From the NCBI GenBank assembly GCA_046349935.1, contig JAXMBK010000003.1:248001-312000 (forward strand): 64,000 nt of DNA, in the 5' to 3' direction. Made by a program: the position numbers and the translations under genes. The notes below the pieces were generated by a model. That model was given only the letters and a program-made list of their open reading frames with translations, ran no database searches and was not told the origin of the DNA. This DNA comes from CAIXSC01 sp046349935. Its GTDB lineage: Bacteria > Planctomycetota > Planctomycetia > Pirellulales > Pirellulaceae. Below are positions 42,652 to 51,430 of this stretch, one piece after another (position 1 is the first letter of the stretch; each line of letters begins with the position of its first letter).

Positions 42652-44406
42652 ATGAAACAGCGCATGTTCTGGCTGACCGCGCTGGCGGTCTTGGCGATAA
42701 GCGGCGTCTGGGGTTGGAACGACACGGCGGCGCAGGCGCCTTCGTCGAGTCCGAGTCGCAATGGGACCGACGGCGGGCAGCTCCCGCCGAACAAGTTTCG
42801 GTCCGCCGTCCGTGGCGACTCGTCTGCCAAAGCAGCGCCTGCCAAAGCAGCACCCGCCGAACCGCGCGGTGGCGAACCGCGAACTGCCCCGCAAAGCGCC
42901 AGCCGCATCAAGGTCCGGCCGGTGAACGACGAGCAGGCGGACGCGCCGGCGAAGGCCGCGGGCGAAAAGCCGGCTGCTGACAAGCCGGCTGCTGACAAGG
43001 CGTCGGCCGCCCCGCTCCGGCTCCCTCTCTTCGAAGGCTGGCCCAAGCCCGACGTGGCGTTGTTGATTACGGGGCGCCAAAACGGCTACATCGAGCCGTG
43101 CGGGTGCACCGGCTTGGCGAATCAGAAGGGCGGACTCTCGCGACGCATGTCGCTGGTCGCCGACCTGCAGAAGCGGGGCTGGACGCTTGTCCCCGTCGAC
43201 GCAGGCAACCAAGTCAAGCGATTCGGACGACAATCGGAGATCAAGTTTCAGATCGCCTTCGAAGGACTCAAGCTGATGGATTATCAGGCCATCGGGTTGG
43301 GGCCGGATGATGTGCGTTTGTCGTCAGGCGAAATCTTTTCGGCGATCTCCGACCAGCCGTCGCGATTTGTCTCGGCGAATGTGGCGGTCATTGATCGCGA
43401 TCTCTTGCCGCGCTCGGTCGCCATCGAAGCCAACGGTCGTCGCATCGGCGTCACGTCGGTGGTGGCGGACGAGTTTCGCGAGAAGGTGCGCGGCAGCGAC
43501 GAGGTGTTGTTCACCGGCGCGGTGGACGGAATTCGGACGGCGTGGGCGCAGTTGCAACGCGAAAAGTGCGACTTTCACGTGCTCATGGTTTACGGTTCGC
43601 TCGCCGACGCCAATCGTTTTGCGCTGCAGTTTCCTCAGTTCAACGTCGTGGTGACGACGGGGGGCGGCGAGGAACCGCCGCTCGAGCCCGAACCGATTCC
43701 GAATTCCAATTCGCGAACCGTCGTCGTACCGGTGGGCGGCAAGGGAATGTTCGTCGGCGTGTTGGGCTACTACAAGGGAGAAGACCCGCCGTTTCGCTAC
43801 CAGCGCGTGCCGCTCGACGATCGCTTCGGCGACTCTCCGCAAATGCTGGAGTTGCTCGCCGCCTACCAAGACCAACTTCAGAACGCGGGACTCGACGGCC
43901 TCGGCGTCAAACCGCAGACGCATCCCTCCGGCCGTTCCTTCGTGGGCTCGGAGAAGTGCGGCGAATGTCACACGAAGGCGTACGAAGCGTTCCAGGGAAC
44001 GGCGCACGCTCATTCGTTGGAGTCGCTGACGAATCCCAAAGAGCGGTCGGCCATTCCGCGGCACTATGATCCGGAGTGCTTAAGCTGCCACGTGACGGGC
44101 TGGGATCCGCAGCGGTACGTGCCGTACAAGTCAGGCTACTTGAGCCTTAAGGCGACGCCGGCGATGGTCAACAATGGCTGCGAAAATTGCCATGGTCCCG
44201 GGTCGGCGCACGTGGCGGCCGAAGCGGGCGAAACGAAAGTCACCAAGTCGCAGATGACGACGCTGCGCACCGAGATGCGGTTGCCGCTGTCGAAGGCGCG
44301 CGACAAGTGCGTCGAGTGCCATGACCAAGACAATAGTCCCGCGTTCCAGAAGGAAGGGGCGTTCGCCCGCTACTGGGAACAAGTGGAACACAAGGGGAAA
44401 GACTGA
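42652..44406 (+). CDS. Secreted tetraheme cytochrome c fused to 5'-nucleotidase-like domain
   Basis: The 584-residue product has a signal peptide, then an Ala/Pro/Lys-rich linker with short repeats (about 60-115). A metallophosphatase-like domain (about 125-390) carries the motif YIEPCGCTGLANQKGGLSRR. It lacks the DxH and GNHD metal ligands of true phosphoesterases. The C-terminus has four CxxCH heme sites: CGECH (about 436), CLSCH (475), CENCH (509) and CVECH (552). It is likely a periplasmic electron carrier; the role of the front domain is open. Confidence 0.9.
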   Translation: MKQRMFWLTALAVLAISGVWGWNDTAAQAPSSSPSRNGTDGGQLPPNKFRSAVRGDSSAKAAPAKAAPAEPRGGEPRTAPQSASRIKVRPVNDEQADAPAKAAGEKPAADKPAADKASAAPLRLPLFEGWPKPDVALLITGRQNGYIEPCGCTGLANQKGGLSRRMSLVADLQKRGWTLVPVDAGNQVKRFGRQSEIKFQIAFEGLKLMDYQAIGLGPDDVRLSSGEIFSAISDQPSRFVSANVAVIDRDLLPRSVAIEANGRRIGVTSVVADEFREKVRGSDEVLFTGAVDGIRTAWAQLQREKCDFHVLMVYGSLADANRFALQFPQFNVVVTTGGGEEPPLEPEPIPNSNSRTVVVPVGGKGMFVGVLGYYKGEDPPFRYQRVPLDDRFGDSPQMLELLAAYQDQLQNAGLDGLGVKPQTHPSGRSFVGSEKCGECHTKAYEAFQGTAHAHSLESLTNPKERSAIPRHYDPECLSCHVTGWDPQRYVPYKSGYLSLKATPAMVNNGCENCHGPGSAHVAAEAGETKVTKSQMTTLRTEMRLPLSKARDKCVECHDQDNSPAFQKEGAFARYWEQVEHKGKD

Positions 44407-44414
44407 GCGAGTGC

Positions 44415-45443
44415 ATGTCGGCCATCATTGAGATCTCAGGGCTCGCCAAGTCCTATCGGGTGTACCAAAAGAAGGAAGGTTTGCTGGCCTCGGTCCGCGG
44501 CTTGTTCCGCCGCGAATATAAGGAAGTCGAGGCGGTCAAAGGCATCGACTTGCAGGTTGAACAGGGCGAGTTCGTGGCGTTCCTGGGCCCCAACGGCGCA
44601 GGGAAGACGACCACGCTGAAGCTGCTGTCGGGAGTCATCAACCCCACGCGCGGGTCGGCGCTCGTGATGGGCCACGTCCCCTGGAAGCGAGAAAACGCGT
44701 ATCGCCGCCGCTTCGCGCTCGTCATGGGCCAAAAGAACCAATTGTGGTGGGACCTCCCGGCACAAGAGTCGTTTCGGCTTCATCAACAGATCTATCGCAT
44801 CGAACCCGAGGCGTTTCGACGCACGTTGGACGAGTTGTCCGACTTGCTCGACATTCGGCGATTACTGGGCCAACCGGTGCGCGAACTGTCGCTGGGCGAA
44901 CGGATGAAGATGGAGCTGACGGCCGCCCTGCTCCATTCCCCCGAAGTCCTGTTCCTCGACGAACCCACCATTGGGCTCGACGTCGTCGCGCAGCACAACA
45001 TCCAACAGTTCTTAAAGCATTACCAGCAAGAGCGGCAGATCACCATTCTGCTCACCAGCCACTATATGAAGGACGTGGCCGCCTTATGTCGACGCGTGGT
45101 GATCATCGCGCGCGGCGGCATCGTCTACGACGGCTCGCTCGCCGGCATCGTCGACCGCTTCAGCGGCCAAAAAATCGTGACGCTGGAGTTGGGCGGCGCC
45201 GATTCCTGCAGCGGATTCGAGAAGTTCGGCCAAGTGCTCGAATTGAAGCCGCCGCGAGTGAAGCTGCGAATCGACCGACCGCAGGTGCCGAAAACGCTGG
45301 CCGAGATCTTATCGAGTCACTCGGTGCAAGACATCGTCGTCGAAGACCCGCCGCTGGAGGAAGTCATCGCCGAAGTCTTCTCGCAGGCGAACAACTCCGA
45401 ACAGAACGCGCCGACGGCCGGCGGCGCGAGCGGAGAGGCGTGA
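44415..45443 (+). CDS. ABC-2 exporter ATP-binding protein
   Basis: The 342-residue product has Walker A GPNGAGKTTT (58-67), Q-loop VMGQKNQLWWDLP, a variant signature LSLGERMKME, Walker B VLFLDEPTIGLD and switch SHYMKDV. The C-terminal about 100 residues are a regulatory extension. It pairs with the DUF990-type permease 1 bp downstream to form an exporter; substrate is unknown. Confidence 0.93.
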   Translation: MSAIIEISGLAKSYRVYQKKEGLLASVRGLFRREYKEVEAVKGIDLQVEQGEFVAFLGPNGAGKTTTLKLLSGVINPTRGSALVMGHVPWKRENAYRRRFALVMGQKNQLWWDLPAQESFRLHQQIYRIEPEAFRRTLDELSDLLDIRRLLGQPVRELSLGERMKMELTAALLHSPEVLFLDEPTIGLDVVAQHNIQQFLKHYQQERQITILLTSHYMKDVAALCRRVVIIARGGIVYDGSLAGIVDRFSGQKIVTLELGGADSCSGFEKFGQVLELKPPRVKLRIDRPQVPKTLAEILSSHSVQDIVVEDPPLEEVIAEVFSQANNSEQNAPTAGGASGEA

Positions 45444-45444
45444 G

Positions 45445-46278
45445 ATGCTCGAACGGTGCCAAACCTGGTGGATGATTCTACGCATCTGCCTCGAAGAGCG
45501 GCTGGTGTATCGCGGCGACTTCGCGCTCGGAACGCTCATGCGTTTCCTGCCGATCGTGACGCAGATCTTCCTCTGGTACGCCGTATTTCAAGCCCGCGGC
45601 GGTCAGCCCCTGGAAGGCTACGACTACGAACAGTTCGTTGCGTACTATTTGCTGACGATGGTGAGCCGCGCGTTCAGCAGCATGCCGGGGCTGGCGTCAG
45701 GGATCGCCGGCCAAGTGCGATCGGGCGAAATCAAGAAATACCTGATTCAACCGGTCGACATGCTGAGCTTCCTGCTGCTCAGCCGCATCGCGCACAAGCT
45801 GGCTTACTATTCGGTGGCGATCGGCCCGTTTGCGCTAGTCTTCTTCCTGTGCCGCGGGTACTTCGACGAATTGCCAGCGACGGCGGCCACGCACGATTGG
45901 ACGACGGCCGTCGGCTTCGCCATCTCGCTGGCGCTTTGTTTCCTGCTCGGCTTCTACCTCGAAGCGACGCTGGGGCTGGTCGGCTTTTGGATTCTCGAAG
46001 TCAGCTCGCTGCTGTTCGTCTACATGCTGTTCAACTTCTTCCTTTCGGGCCACATGTTTCCGCTCGACATGCTCCCGGAGCCGTACCGCACGATCGTGGA
46101 ACTATCGCCGCTGCAATACCTGGCCTACTTTCCCGTGAAGGTCTTTCTAGGCAAAGTCAGCGGCTGGGCGCTCGTCCAAGCCCTGGCCGTCGAGTTCGCG
46201 TGGCTCGGCTTCTTCATCTTCGCCGCGCACACAATGTTCCGCCGCGGCGTCCAGCGCTACAGCGGTTTTGGAGGATAG
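45445..46278 (+). CDS. ABC-2 family permease (DUF990-like)
   Basis: The 277-residue product has six hydrophobic segments and RGDFALGTLMRFLPIVTQIFLWYAVF at its start, as in ABC2_membrane_6/DUF990 proteins. FFLSGHMFPLDMLPEPYR and SPLQYLAYFPVKVFLGK are further family blocks. Such exporters usually have two permease genes; only one follows here before a repeat-rich gap, so it may homodimerise or the partner may lie elsewhere. Confidence 0.88.
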   Translation: MLERCQTWWMILRICLEERLVYRGDFALGTLMRFLPIVTQIFLWYAVFQARGGQPLEGYDYEQFVAYYLLTMVSRAFSSMPGLASGIAGQVRSGEIKKYLIQPVDMLSFLLLSRIAHKLAYYSVAIGPFALVFFLCRGYFDELPATAATHDWTTAVGFAISLALCFLLGFYLEATLGLVGFWILEVSSLLFVYMLFNFFLSGHMFPLDMLPEPYRTIVELSPLQYLAYFPVKVFLGKVSGWALVQALAVEFAWLGFFIFAAHTMFRRGVQRYSGFGG

Positions 46279-46287
46279 CCCCCGTAG

Positions 46288-46306
46288 AACAGGCTTCCAG
46301 CCTGTT
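46288..46306. repeat. Palindrome AACAGGCT-TCC-AGCCTGTT
   Basis: A perfect 8-bp stem with a 3-base loop, 10 bp after the permease stop codon. The same core occurs at 53140-53158, preceded in both cases by CCGTAG. It is a repeat family of this genome; no T-run follows. Confidence 0.75.
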
Positions 46307-46390
46307 ACCCCCCACCCACTAATCCTGGAGTGATAAAAATCTGAGAGTGAGTCCGCGCACGGTTGTTGCGCCGACACCCCTCATCCCCGG

Positions 46391-46417
46391 CCCTTCTCCC
46401 CGCGGCGGGGAGAAGGG
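46391..46417. repeat. Perfect hairpin, 12-bp stem
   Basis: CCCTTCTCCCCG (46391-46402) pairs with CGGGGAGAAGGG (46406-46417) around CGG. It is part of a pyrimidine/purine repeat within the candidate MITE. Confidence 0.7.
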
Positions 46418-46436
46418 AGCACAAGCCGCGCGTGTC

Positions 46437-46496
46437 GTTACGCAATAAACGACAGCGTTGCGCAATAAACGACAGCGTTACGCAACAGACGACAGT
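46437..46496. repeat. Three tandem 20-bp repeats
   Basis: Units GTTACGCAATAAACGACAGC, GTTGCGCAATAAACGACAGC and GTTACGCAACAGACGACAGT follow one another without spacers. The lack of spacers rules out a CRISPR array. They lie in the gap before the DUF1549/DUF1553 gene. Confidence 0.8.
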
Positions 46497-46521
46497 GGGT
46501 CCGAGGCGCCAAACGCTCCGA

Positions 46522-46565
46522 ATTCAACAGAGTTCTTATCACTATTCAACAGAGTTTTCATCACT
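46522..46565. repeat. Two tandem 22-bp repeats
   Basis: The 22-bp unit starting ATTCAACAGAGTT occurs at 46522-46543 and 46544-46565 with only two differences. The second copy overlaps the right arm of the candidate inverted repeat. Confidence 0.75.
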
Positions 46566-46732
46566 CCACTGTCACCTCCTCCCAACCCACTCCTGCGCCC
46601 CCCCCCGCCCCTCCCAATCCACCTCCTGATTCACTCGCCCTCCCCGGTCGAATAAACTTTCCAACCCGGCTTGCTTGCGTTGCGTTGCCGGCAATCCGTC
46701 CCGCCCGTTCACCTTCCGCGAGTGTCGTCGCC

Positions 46733-49700
46733 ATGCCGCGTTTCGTCGTCGGTCTCGTCGGATGTTGGTGTCTCGCCCTCCTCGTCGGCGTCGCGTCGGC
46801 CCAACCGCCGACGCCGTCTGCGACACCAGCGCCGCGGTTTAATCGAGACATTCGTCCGATCCTGTCGGACCTGTGCTTCCATTGTCACGGCCCCGACCAA
46901 GCGCAGCGCAAGGCCGACCTGCGGCTCGACGACGAAGCATCGACGATCGGGACGGTTGATTCGCCGCGCGTCGTCGTGCGGGGCCGGCCTGGCGAAAGCG
47001 AACTGCTCAAGCGGCTCACGTCGAACGATCCCGATGTGCGCATGCCGCCGCCCTCGTCGGGCCGTCAGGCGACGCCCGAACAGATCGACTCCATCCGTCG
47101 CTGGATCGCGGCTGGTGCGCCGTGGGAAGGACACTGGGCTTTTCAGCCGCCTCGCAAGCCGCCCCTTCCGGCCCTCCCGCTATTCGATTCGGCGCTGATT
47201 GCGAGCGACCGCGCGCCGCGGTCGGCGATCGACGTCTTCATCCAGCGCGAACTCCCCGCCCATCGACTCGCCCCCTCCCCTGCCGCTCCCCGCACCACCC
47301 TGCTCCGCCGACTGGCCTTCGACCTCACGGGCCTGCCGCCGACGCTCGACCGGCTCGACGAGTTCCTCGCGGACGACGGGCCGGATGCTTACCAGCGACA
47401 GGTCGATCGCTACTTGGCGGCGCCCGAGTATGGCGAGCGCTTCGGCGTTCGGTGGCTCGACGCCGCCCGCTACGCCGACACCAGCGGCTATCAGAGCGAC
47501 GGGCCGCGCTACATGTGGCGCTGGCGCGACTGGGTGCTTGAGTCGCTGAACCACGACCTGCCGTTCAATCAGTTTACGATCGAACAGCTGGCGGGCGACT
47601 TGCTTCCATCACCGACGTTGAATCAGCGCATCGCGACCGGTTTTCATCGCAACCATCGCGGCAACTCGGAGGGCGGAATTATTCCCGAGGAGTACGCGGT
47701 CGAGTACGTGGTGGATCGAGTCGATACGACGGGCGCCGTCTGGTTAGGACTTACGCTCGGCTGCGCTCGCTGCCACGAACACAAGTTCGATCCGATTTCA
47801 CAGCGCGAGTACTACCAACTGTTCGCGTACTTCAATAACGTCCCTGAACAAGGTCGCGCCATCAAGGAAGGCAACTCGCCGCCGTTCATCAAAGCTCCCA
47901 CGCCGCTGGAAGCTGAACAACTTCAGTCGCTCGACCAACAACTGGCCGCGGCCGACGCACGTGTCGCCTCTTTGGAACCGCGCCGCGCGGCCGAGCAGGC
48001 GCAGTGGGAACGAAGCGCCGACGGCGCCGCCTCCATCCCGGCGGCCAGGCAAACTGGATTCCGAGACGACCAGTTGGTCGTGCACCACGGCCTGAACGAC
48101 GCGGCCGACGCGGCGAACAACCGCGTCGCCGCCGTCGCCGGCCCCGTCGGCGACGCCTGGCGTTTCCATGGTGCGGGCGCCGTAGAACTCGGCGACGTCG
48201 GCGGCTTCGGTTACCTGGAGCCGTTTTCGATCAGCATCTGGGTGCGTCCGGAGCGCGATCACGGCGGCACGCTCGTGTCGAAGATGACCGACGTCCCGCA
48301 AGGCGACGGCTACTCGCTCGTCCTCCAGCAAGGCAAACTGCAGCTCAACTTCGTCAAGCGCTGGCTCGACGACGCCTTGCGGCTGGAAAGCGCCGAGCCG
48401 CTTGCGGCCGACGCTTGGCAGCACTTGTTGGTCGTTTACGACGGCACGCGCGGCGCTGCGGGCGTGCAGCTTTATGTCGACGGACGCCCGCGGCGCCTCG
48501 TCACGCTGCTCGACGGCCTCAACCAAACCTTTGCGAACAAAGAACCGCTGCGACTCGGCGGAGGCGGCGGCGCGGCGAGCCATTTCCACGGACAGTTGGA
48601 TGAACTGCGCATTTATCGCGGAGCACTCCGGTCGACCGACGCCCAGCGGCTGGCCGCCGCCAAGTCGCTGGCCCAAATCCTCGCAACTCGCCCCGACCAG
48701 CGCACGCCGGGCGAAGCGGGAAAACTGTTCGACGAACATCTGCGGCATCATGCCTCCGCCGAGGTTCGCGACGCCTACGCGGCCCGCGAAGCGTTGCAAA
48801 CGCGGCGCGCCGAACTGCTCGCACGCATCAGTACGGTGATGGTCATGGAAGAGATGCCGACGCCGCGGCCGACGTTCGTCTTGCGGCGCGGCGAATACGA
48901 CAAGCCGGGCGACGCGGTCAGTCCTGGCGTGCCTCCCAGCCTCGGCAGTCTCCCCGAAAATGCACCGCCCCATCGACTGGCGCTCGCCCAATGGCTGGTG
49001 GCCCCCACCCAGCCGCTCACCGCGCGCGTCGCGGTCAATCGCCTGTGGCAGATGTTGTTCGGCGTTGGAATCGTCAAGACCGTCGAAGACTTCGGTTCGC
49101 AAGGGTCGCCGCCTTCACATCCCGAACTGCTTGACTGGCTGGCGTGCGAGTTCCAAGACCGCGACGCGTGGTCGCTCAAGCAACTGACGCGCGACGTCGT
49201 CTCCTCTCACTCGTATCGGCAGTCGTCGCGAACGACGGCCGAGTCGACGGCCATCGATCCGGAGAACCGCTGGCTGGCGCGCGGCCCGCGCTTTCGACTG
49301 CCGGCGGAGGCGATTCGTGATCAGGCGTTGGCGGCGAGCGGCCTGTTGGTGCGCCGCATCGGCGGACCGTCAGTCAAGCCGTACCAACCTGCCGATCTGT
49401 GGAAGGAGTTGGCGACCGACACCGTCTACGACCAGTCGCATGGCGGCGATTTGTATCGCCGGACGCTCTATACCTACTGGAAGCGCACCGTCGCGCCGCC
49501 GACGCTCGTCACGTTCGACGCCGCCGGCCGCGAAGCGTGCGTCGTGCGAGAAACGCGCACCAACACGCCGCTCCAAGCGCTCGCACTCTTGAATGAAGTG
49601 ACGTTCGTCGAAGCCGCGCGCCAATTGGCCCAACGCGTCCTCGTCGATCTCGACGTTCCGGCCGACGACGACGCGCGACTGTCCCAGCTCTTTCGCTTGG

Positions 49701-49918
49701 CGACGGCGCGAATGCCGACGGCGACCGAACGGCAAGTGCTGCTCGCCGGACTCGACGCCCATCGCAAGCGGTTTCAAGCCGACGGCGTCGCCGCAGCGGC
49801 GCTGTTGGAGCAAGGCGAGTCGCCGCGCGACGAACGACTCGACGTCCGGGAACTGGCCGCCTGGACGACGCTGGCTTCGATCGTTCTTAACTTGGATGAA
49901 GCGGTCACCAAAGACTAG
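46733..49918 (+). CDS. PSCyt1 / DUF1549 / LamG / DUF1553 secreted protein
   Basis: From ATG 46733, which starts the signal peptide, the product is 1061 residues. Domains in order: cytochrome-like PSCyt1 with CFHCH (Cys48, Cys51, His52), DUF1549 (about 140-345) with a second CARCH near 344, a LamG/concanavalin-like domain (about 447-636, VVHHGLNDAADAANN), and DUF1553 (about 744-1040, RVAVNRLWQMLFG). The family is a planctomycete hallmark, and its members are nearly always followed by a DUF1501 gene, as here. A role in redox-linked polysaccharide use has been proposed; the function is not settled. Confidence 0.93.
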   Translation: MPRFVVGLVGCWCLALLVGVASAQPPTPSATPAPRFNRDIRPILSDLCFHCHGPDQAQRKADLRLDDEASTIGTVDSPRVVVRGRPGESELLKRLTSNDPDVRMPPPSSGRQATPEQIDSIRRWIAAGAPWEGHWAFQPPRKPPLPALPLFDSALIASDRAPRSAIDVFIQRELPAHRLAPSPAAPRTTLLRRLAFDLTGLPPTLDRLDEFLADDGPDAYQRQVDRYLAAPEYGERFGVRWLDAARYADTSGYQSDGPRYMWRWRDWVLESLNHDLPFNQFTIEQLAGDLLPSPTLNQRIATGFHRNHRGNSEGGIIPEEYAVEYVVDRVDTTGAVWLGLTLGCARCHEHKFDPISQREYYQLFAYFNNVPEQGRAIKEGNSPPFIKAPTPLEAEQLQSLDQQLAAADARVASLEPRRAAEQAQWERSADGAASIPAARQTGFRDDQLVVHHGLNDAADAANNRVAAVAGPVGDAWRFHGAGAVELGDVGGFGYLEPFSISIWVRPERDHGGTLVSKMTDVPQGDGYSLVLQQGKLQLNFVKRWLDDALRLESAEPLAADAWQHLLVVYDGTRGAAGVQLYVDGRPRRLVTLLDGLNQTFANKEPLRLGGGGGAASHFHGQLDELRIYRGALRSTDAQRLAAAKSLAQILATRPDQRTPGEAGKLFDEHLRHHASAEVRDAYAAREALQTRRAELLARISTVMVMEEMPTPRPTFVLRRGEYDKPGDAVSPGVPPSLGSLPENAPPHRLALAQWLVAPTQPLTARVAVNRLWQMLFGVGIVKTVEDFGSQGSPPSHPELLDWLACEFQDRDAWSLKQLTRDVVSSHSYRQSSRTTAESTAIDPENRWLARGPRFRLPAEAIRDQALAASGLLVRRIGGPSVKPYQPADLWKELATDTVYDQSHGGDLYRRTLYTYWKRTVAPPTLVTFDAAGREACVVRETRTNTPLQALALLNEVTFVEAARQLAQRVLVDLDVPADDDARLSQLFRLATARMPTATERQVLLAGLDAHRKRFQADGVAAAALLEQGESPRDERLDVRELAAWTTLASIVLNLDEAVTKD

Positions 49919-49944
49919 ATCGCAGGACACGAAGGGAGCCGTCG

Positions 49945-51423
49945 ATGTTCAGACAACAACCGCAACTCGCAGCGCGACGCGTCTGGCTGCAGACCATGGG
50001 CGTGAACGTGGGCGGCGCGGCCTTGGGTTGGCTGTTGTCGCGCGAAGTCGGGCTGACAGCCGCCGCGGCGGCAGAGACGACGTCGAAACCGGCGACGATC
50101 CCCGGGTTGCCCGGTCTGCCGCACTTTAAGCCGACGGCCAAGCGCGTCATCTACTTGTTCCAATCCGGCGCCCCCTCGCAGCTCGATCTGTTCGATCCCA
50201 AACCGAAGCTTGAGAACCTGCGCGCCCAAGAGCTGCCCGATTCGGTGCGTCGCGGCCAGCGGCTCACCGGGATGACGTCGAAGCAGGAGAGTTTTCCGAT
50301 TGCGCCGAGCCGTTATCGCTTTGCGCAGCACGGCGCGTCGGGGGCGTGGATCAGCGAACTATTGCCGCACACGGCGAAAATCGCCGACGAATTGTCGTTC
50401 GTGAAGACGCTGCATACGGAAGCCATCAATCACGATCCGGCCGTCACGTTTTTTCAAACCGGCGCGCAGCTCGCGGGCCGCCCCAGCATGGGCGCCTGGA
50501 TCTCGTACGGACTGGGAACCGACAACGCCGATCTGCCGGCGTTCGTCGCCATGATTTCGCAAGGGTCTGGCAACCCCAACGATCAGCCCCTTTACGATCG
50601 ACTGTGGGGCAGCGGATTTCTGCCGACCAAGTATCAGGGCGTCAAGTTCCGCTCGGCGGGCGATCCGGTGCTGCACCTTTCCAATCCGCCCGGAGTTGAT
50701 TCGGCGACCCGCCGCCGCATGCTCGACGACCTCGCGCAGCTGAACCGAATCCAGGCTGCTGAAGACGGCGACCCGGAAATTACGACGCGCATCGCGCAGT
50801 ATGAGTTGGCGTTTCGCATGCAAACGTCGGTGCCCGAATTGACCGACACGTCGAACGAACCGGCTCACGTGTTTGATCTGTATGGACCGGAGTCGCGAAA
50901 GCCCGGCACGTACGCCGCGAACTGTCTGTTGGCGCGGCGGTTGGTGGAGCGCGGCGTGCGTTTTGTGCAGCTATTCCATCGCGGCTGGGATCAGCACACG
51001 AATCTGCCCAAGCAAATCGGCGGCCAATGTCGCGACACCGATCAGCCGTCCGCGGCGCTGATCGCCGACCTGCGACAACGGGGACTGCTGGACGACACGC
51101 TTGTCATCTGGGGCGGCGAGTTTGGTCGGACCGTTTACTGCCAAGGAACGCTTACCGCCGACAACTACGGCCGCGACCATCATCCACGCTGCTTTACCGC
51201 GTGGCTGGCGGGCGGCGGGATCAAGCCGGGATTGAGTTACGGGGAGACGGACGACTTCTCGTACAACATCGTCCGCGATCCGGTGCATGTGCACGACCTG
51301 CATGCGACGATGCTGCGCTGCCTGGGCATCGACCACCTGAAGCTCACCTATCGCTATCAAGGACGCGACTTCCGCTTAACCGATGTACACGGCGCCGTCG
51401 TGCCGGCGCTGTTGAAAGGCTAG
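49945..51423 (+). CDS. DUF1501 protein (sulfatase-like fold)
   Basis: The 492-residue product starts with a signal-like segment (ARRVWLQTMGVNVGGAALGWLLS). It matches DUF1501: VIYLFQSGAPSQLDLFDPKP, YRFAQHGASGAWISELLPH, RFVQLFHRGWDQHTNLP, VIWGGEFGRT and GRDHHPRCFTAWLAGGGIK. The His and Asp residues suggest an alkaline-phosphatase-like fold. It lies 26 bp after the DUF1549/DUF1553 gene, the standard planctomycete pair. Confidence 0.93.
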   Translation: MFRQQPQLAARRVWLQTMGVNVGGAALGWLLSREVGLTAAAAAETTSKPATIPGLPGLPHFKPTAKRVIYLFQSGAPSQLDLFDPKPKLENLRAQELPDSVRRGQRLTGMTSKQESFPIAPSRYRFAQHGASGAWISELLPHTAKIADELSFVKTLHTEAINHDPAVTFFQTGAQLAGRPSMGAWISYGLGTDNADLPAFVAMISQGSGNPNDQPLYDRLWGSGFLPTKYQGVKFRSAGDPVLHLSNPPGVDSATRRRMLDDLAQLNRIQAAEDGDPEITTRIAQYELAFRMQTSVPELTDTSNEPAHVFDLYGPESRKPGTYAANCLLARRLVERGVRFVQLFHRGWDQHTNLPKQIGGQCRDTDQPSAALIADLRQRGLLDDTLVIWGGEFGRTVYCQGTLTADNYGRDHHPRCFTAWLAGGGIKPGLSYGETDDFSYNIVRDPVHVHDLHATMLRCLGIDHLKLTYRYQGRDFRLTDVHGAVVPALLKG

Positions 51424-51430
51424 TCGGACC

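Larger units (their letters stand above)
46326..46568. mobile_element. Candidate MITE-like element with terminal inverted repeats
   Basis: TGGAGTGATAAAAATCTG (46326-46343) is matched by the complement of 46550-46568, TGGAGTGATGAAAACTCTG, with one mismatch and one gap. The interior holds a 12-bp perfect hairpin at 46391-46417, three 20-bp tandem repeats and one of the two 22-bp repeats. No transposase or target-site duplication could be confirmed, so this is a candidate only. Confidence 0.45.
46279..46732. other. 454-bp repeat-rich intergenic region
   Basis: No gene is supported here. The gap contains a 19-bp palindrome (46288-46306), a MITE-like element (46326-46568) with an internal 27-bp hairpin, three 20-bp tandem repeats and two 22-bp repeats, then a pyrimidine-rich tract. 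A GTG-rich frame through 46685 precedes the ATG at 46733 and is not needed for the next gene. Confidence 0.7.

Noticed and set aside
46437..46496. Possible CRISPR array
   Set aside because: The three 20-bp units are directly adjacent with no spacers and no cas genes are near.
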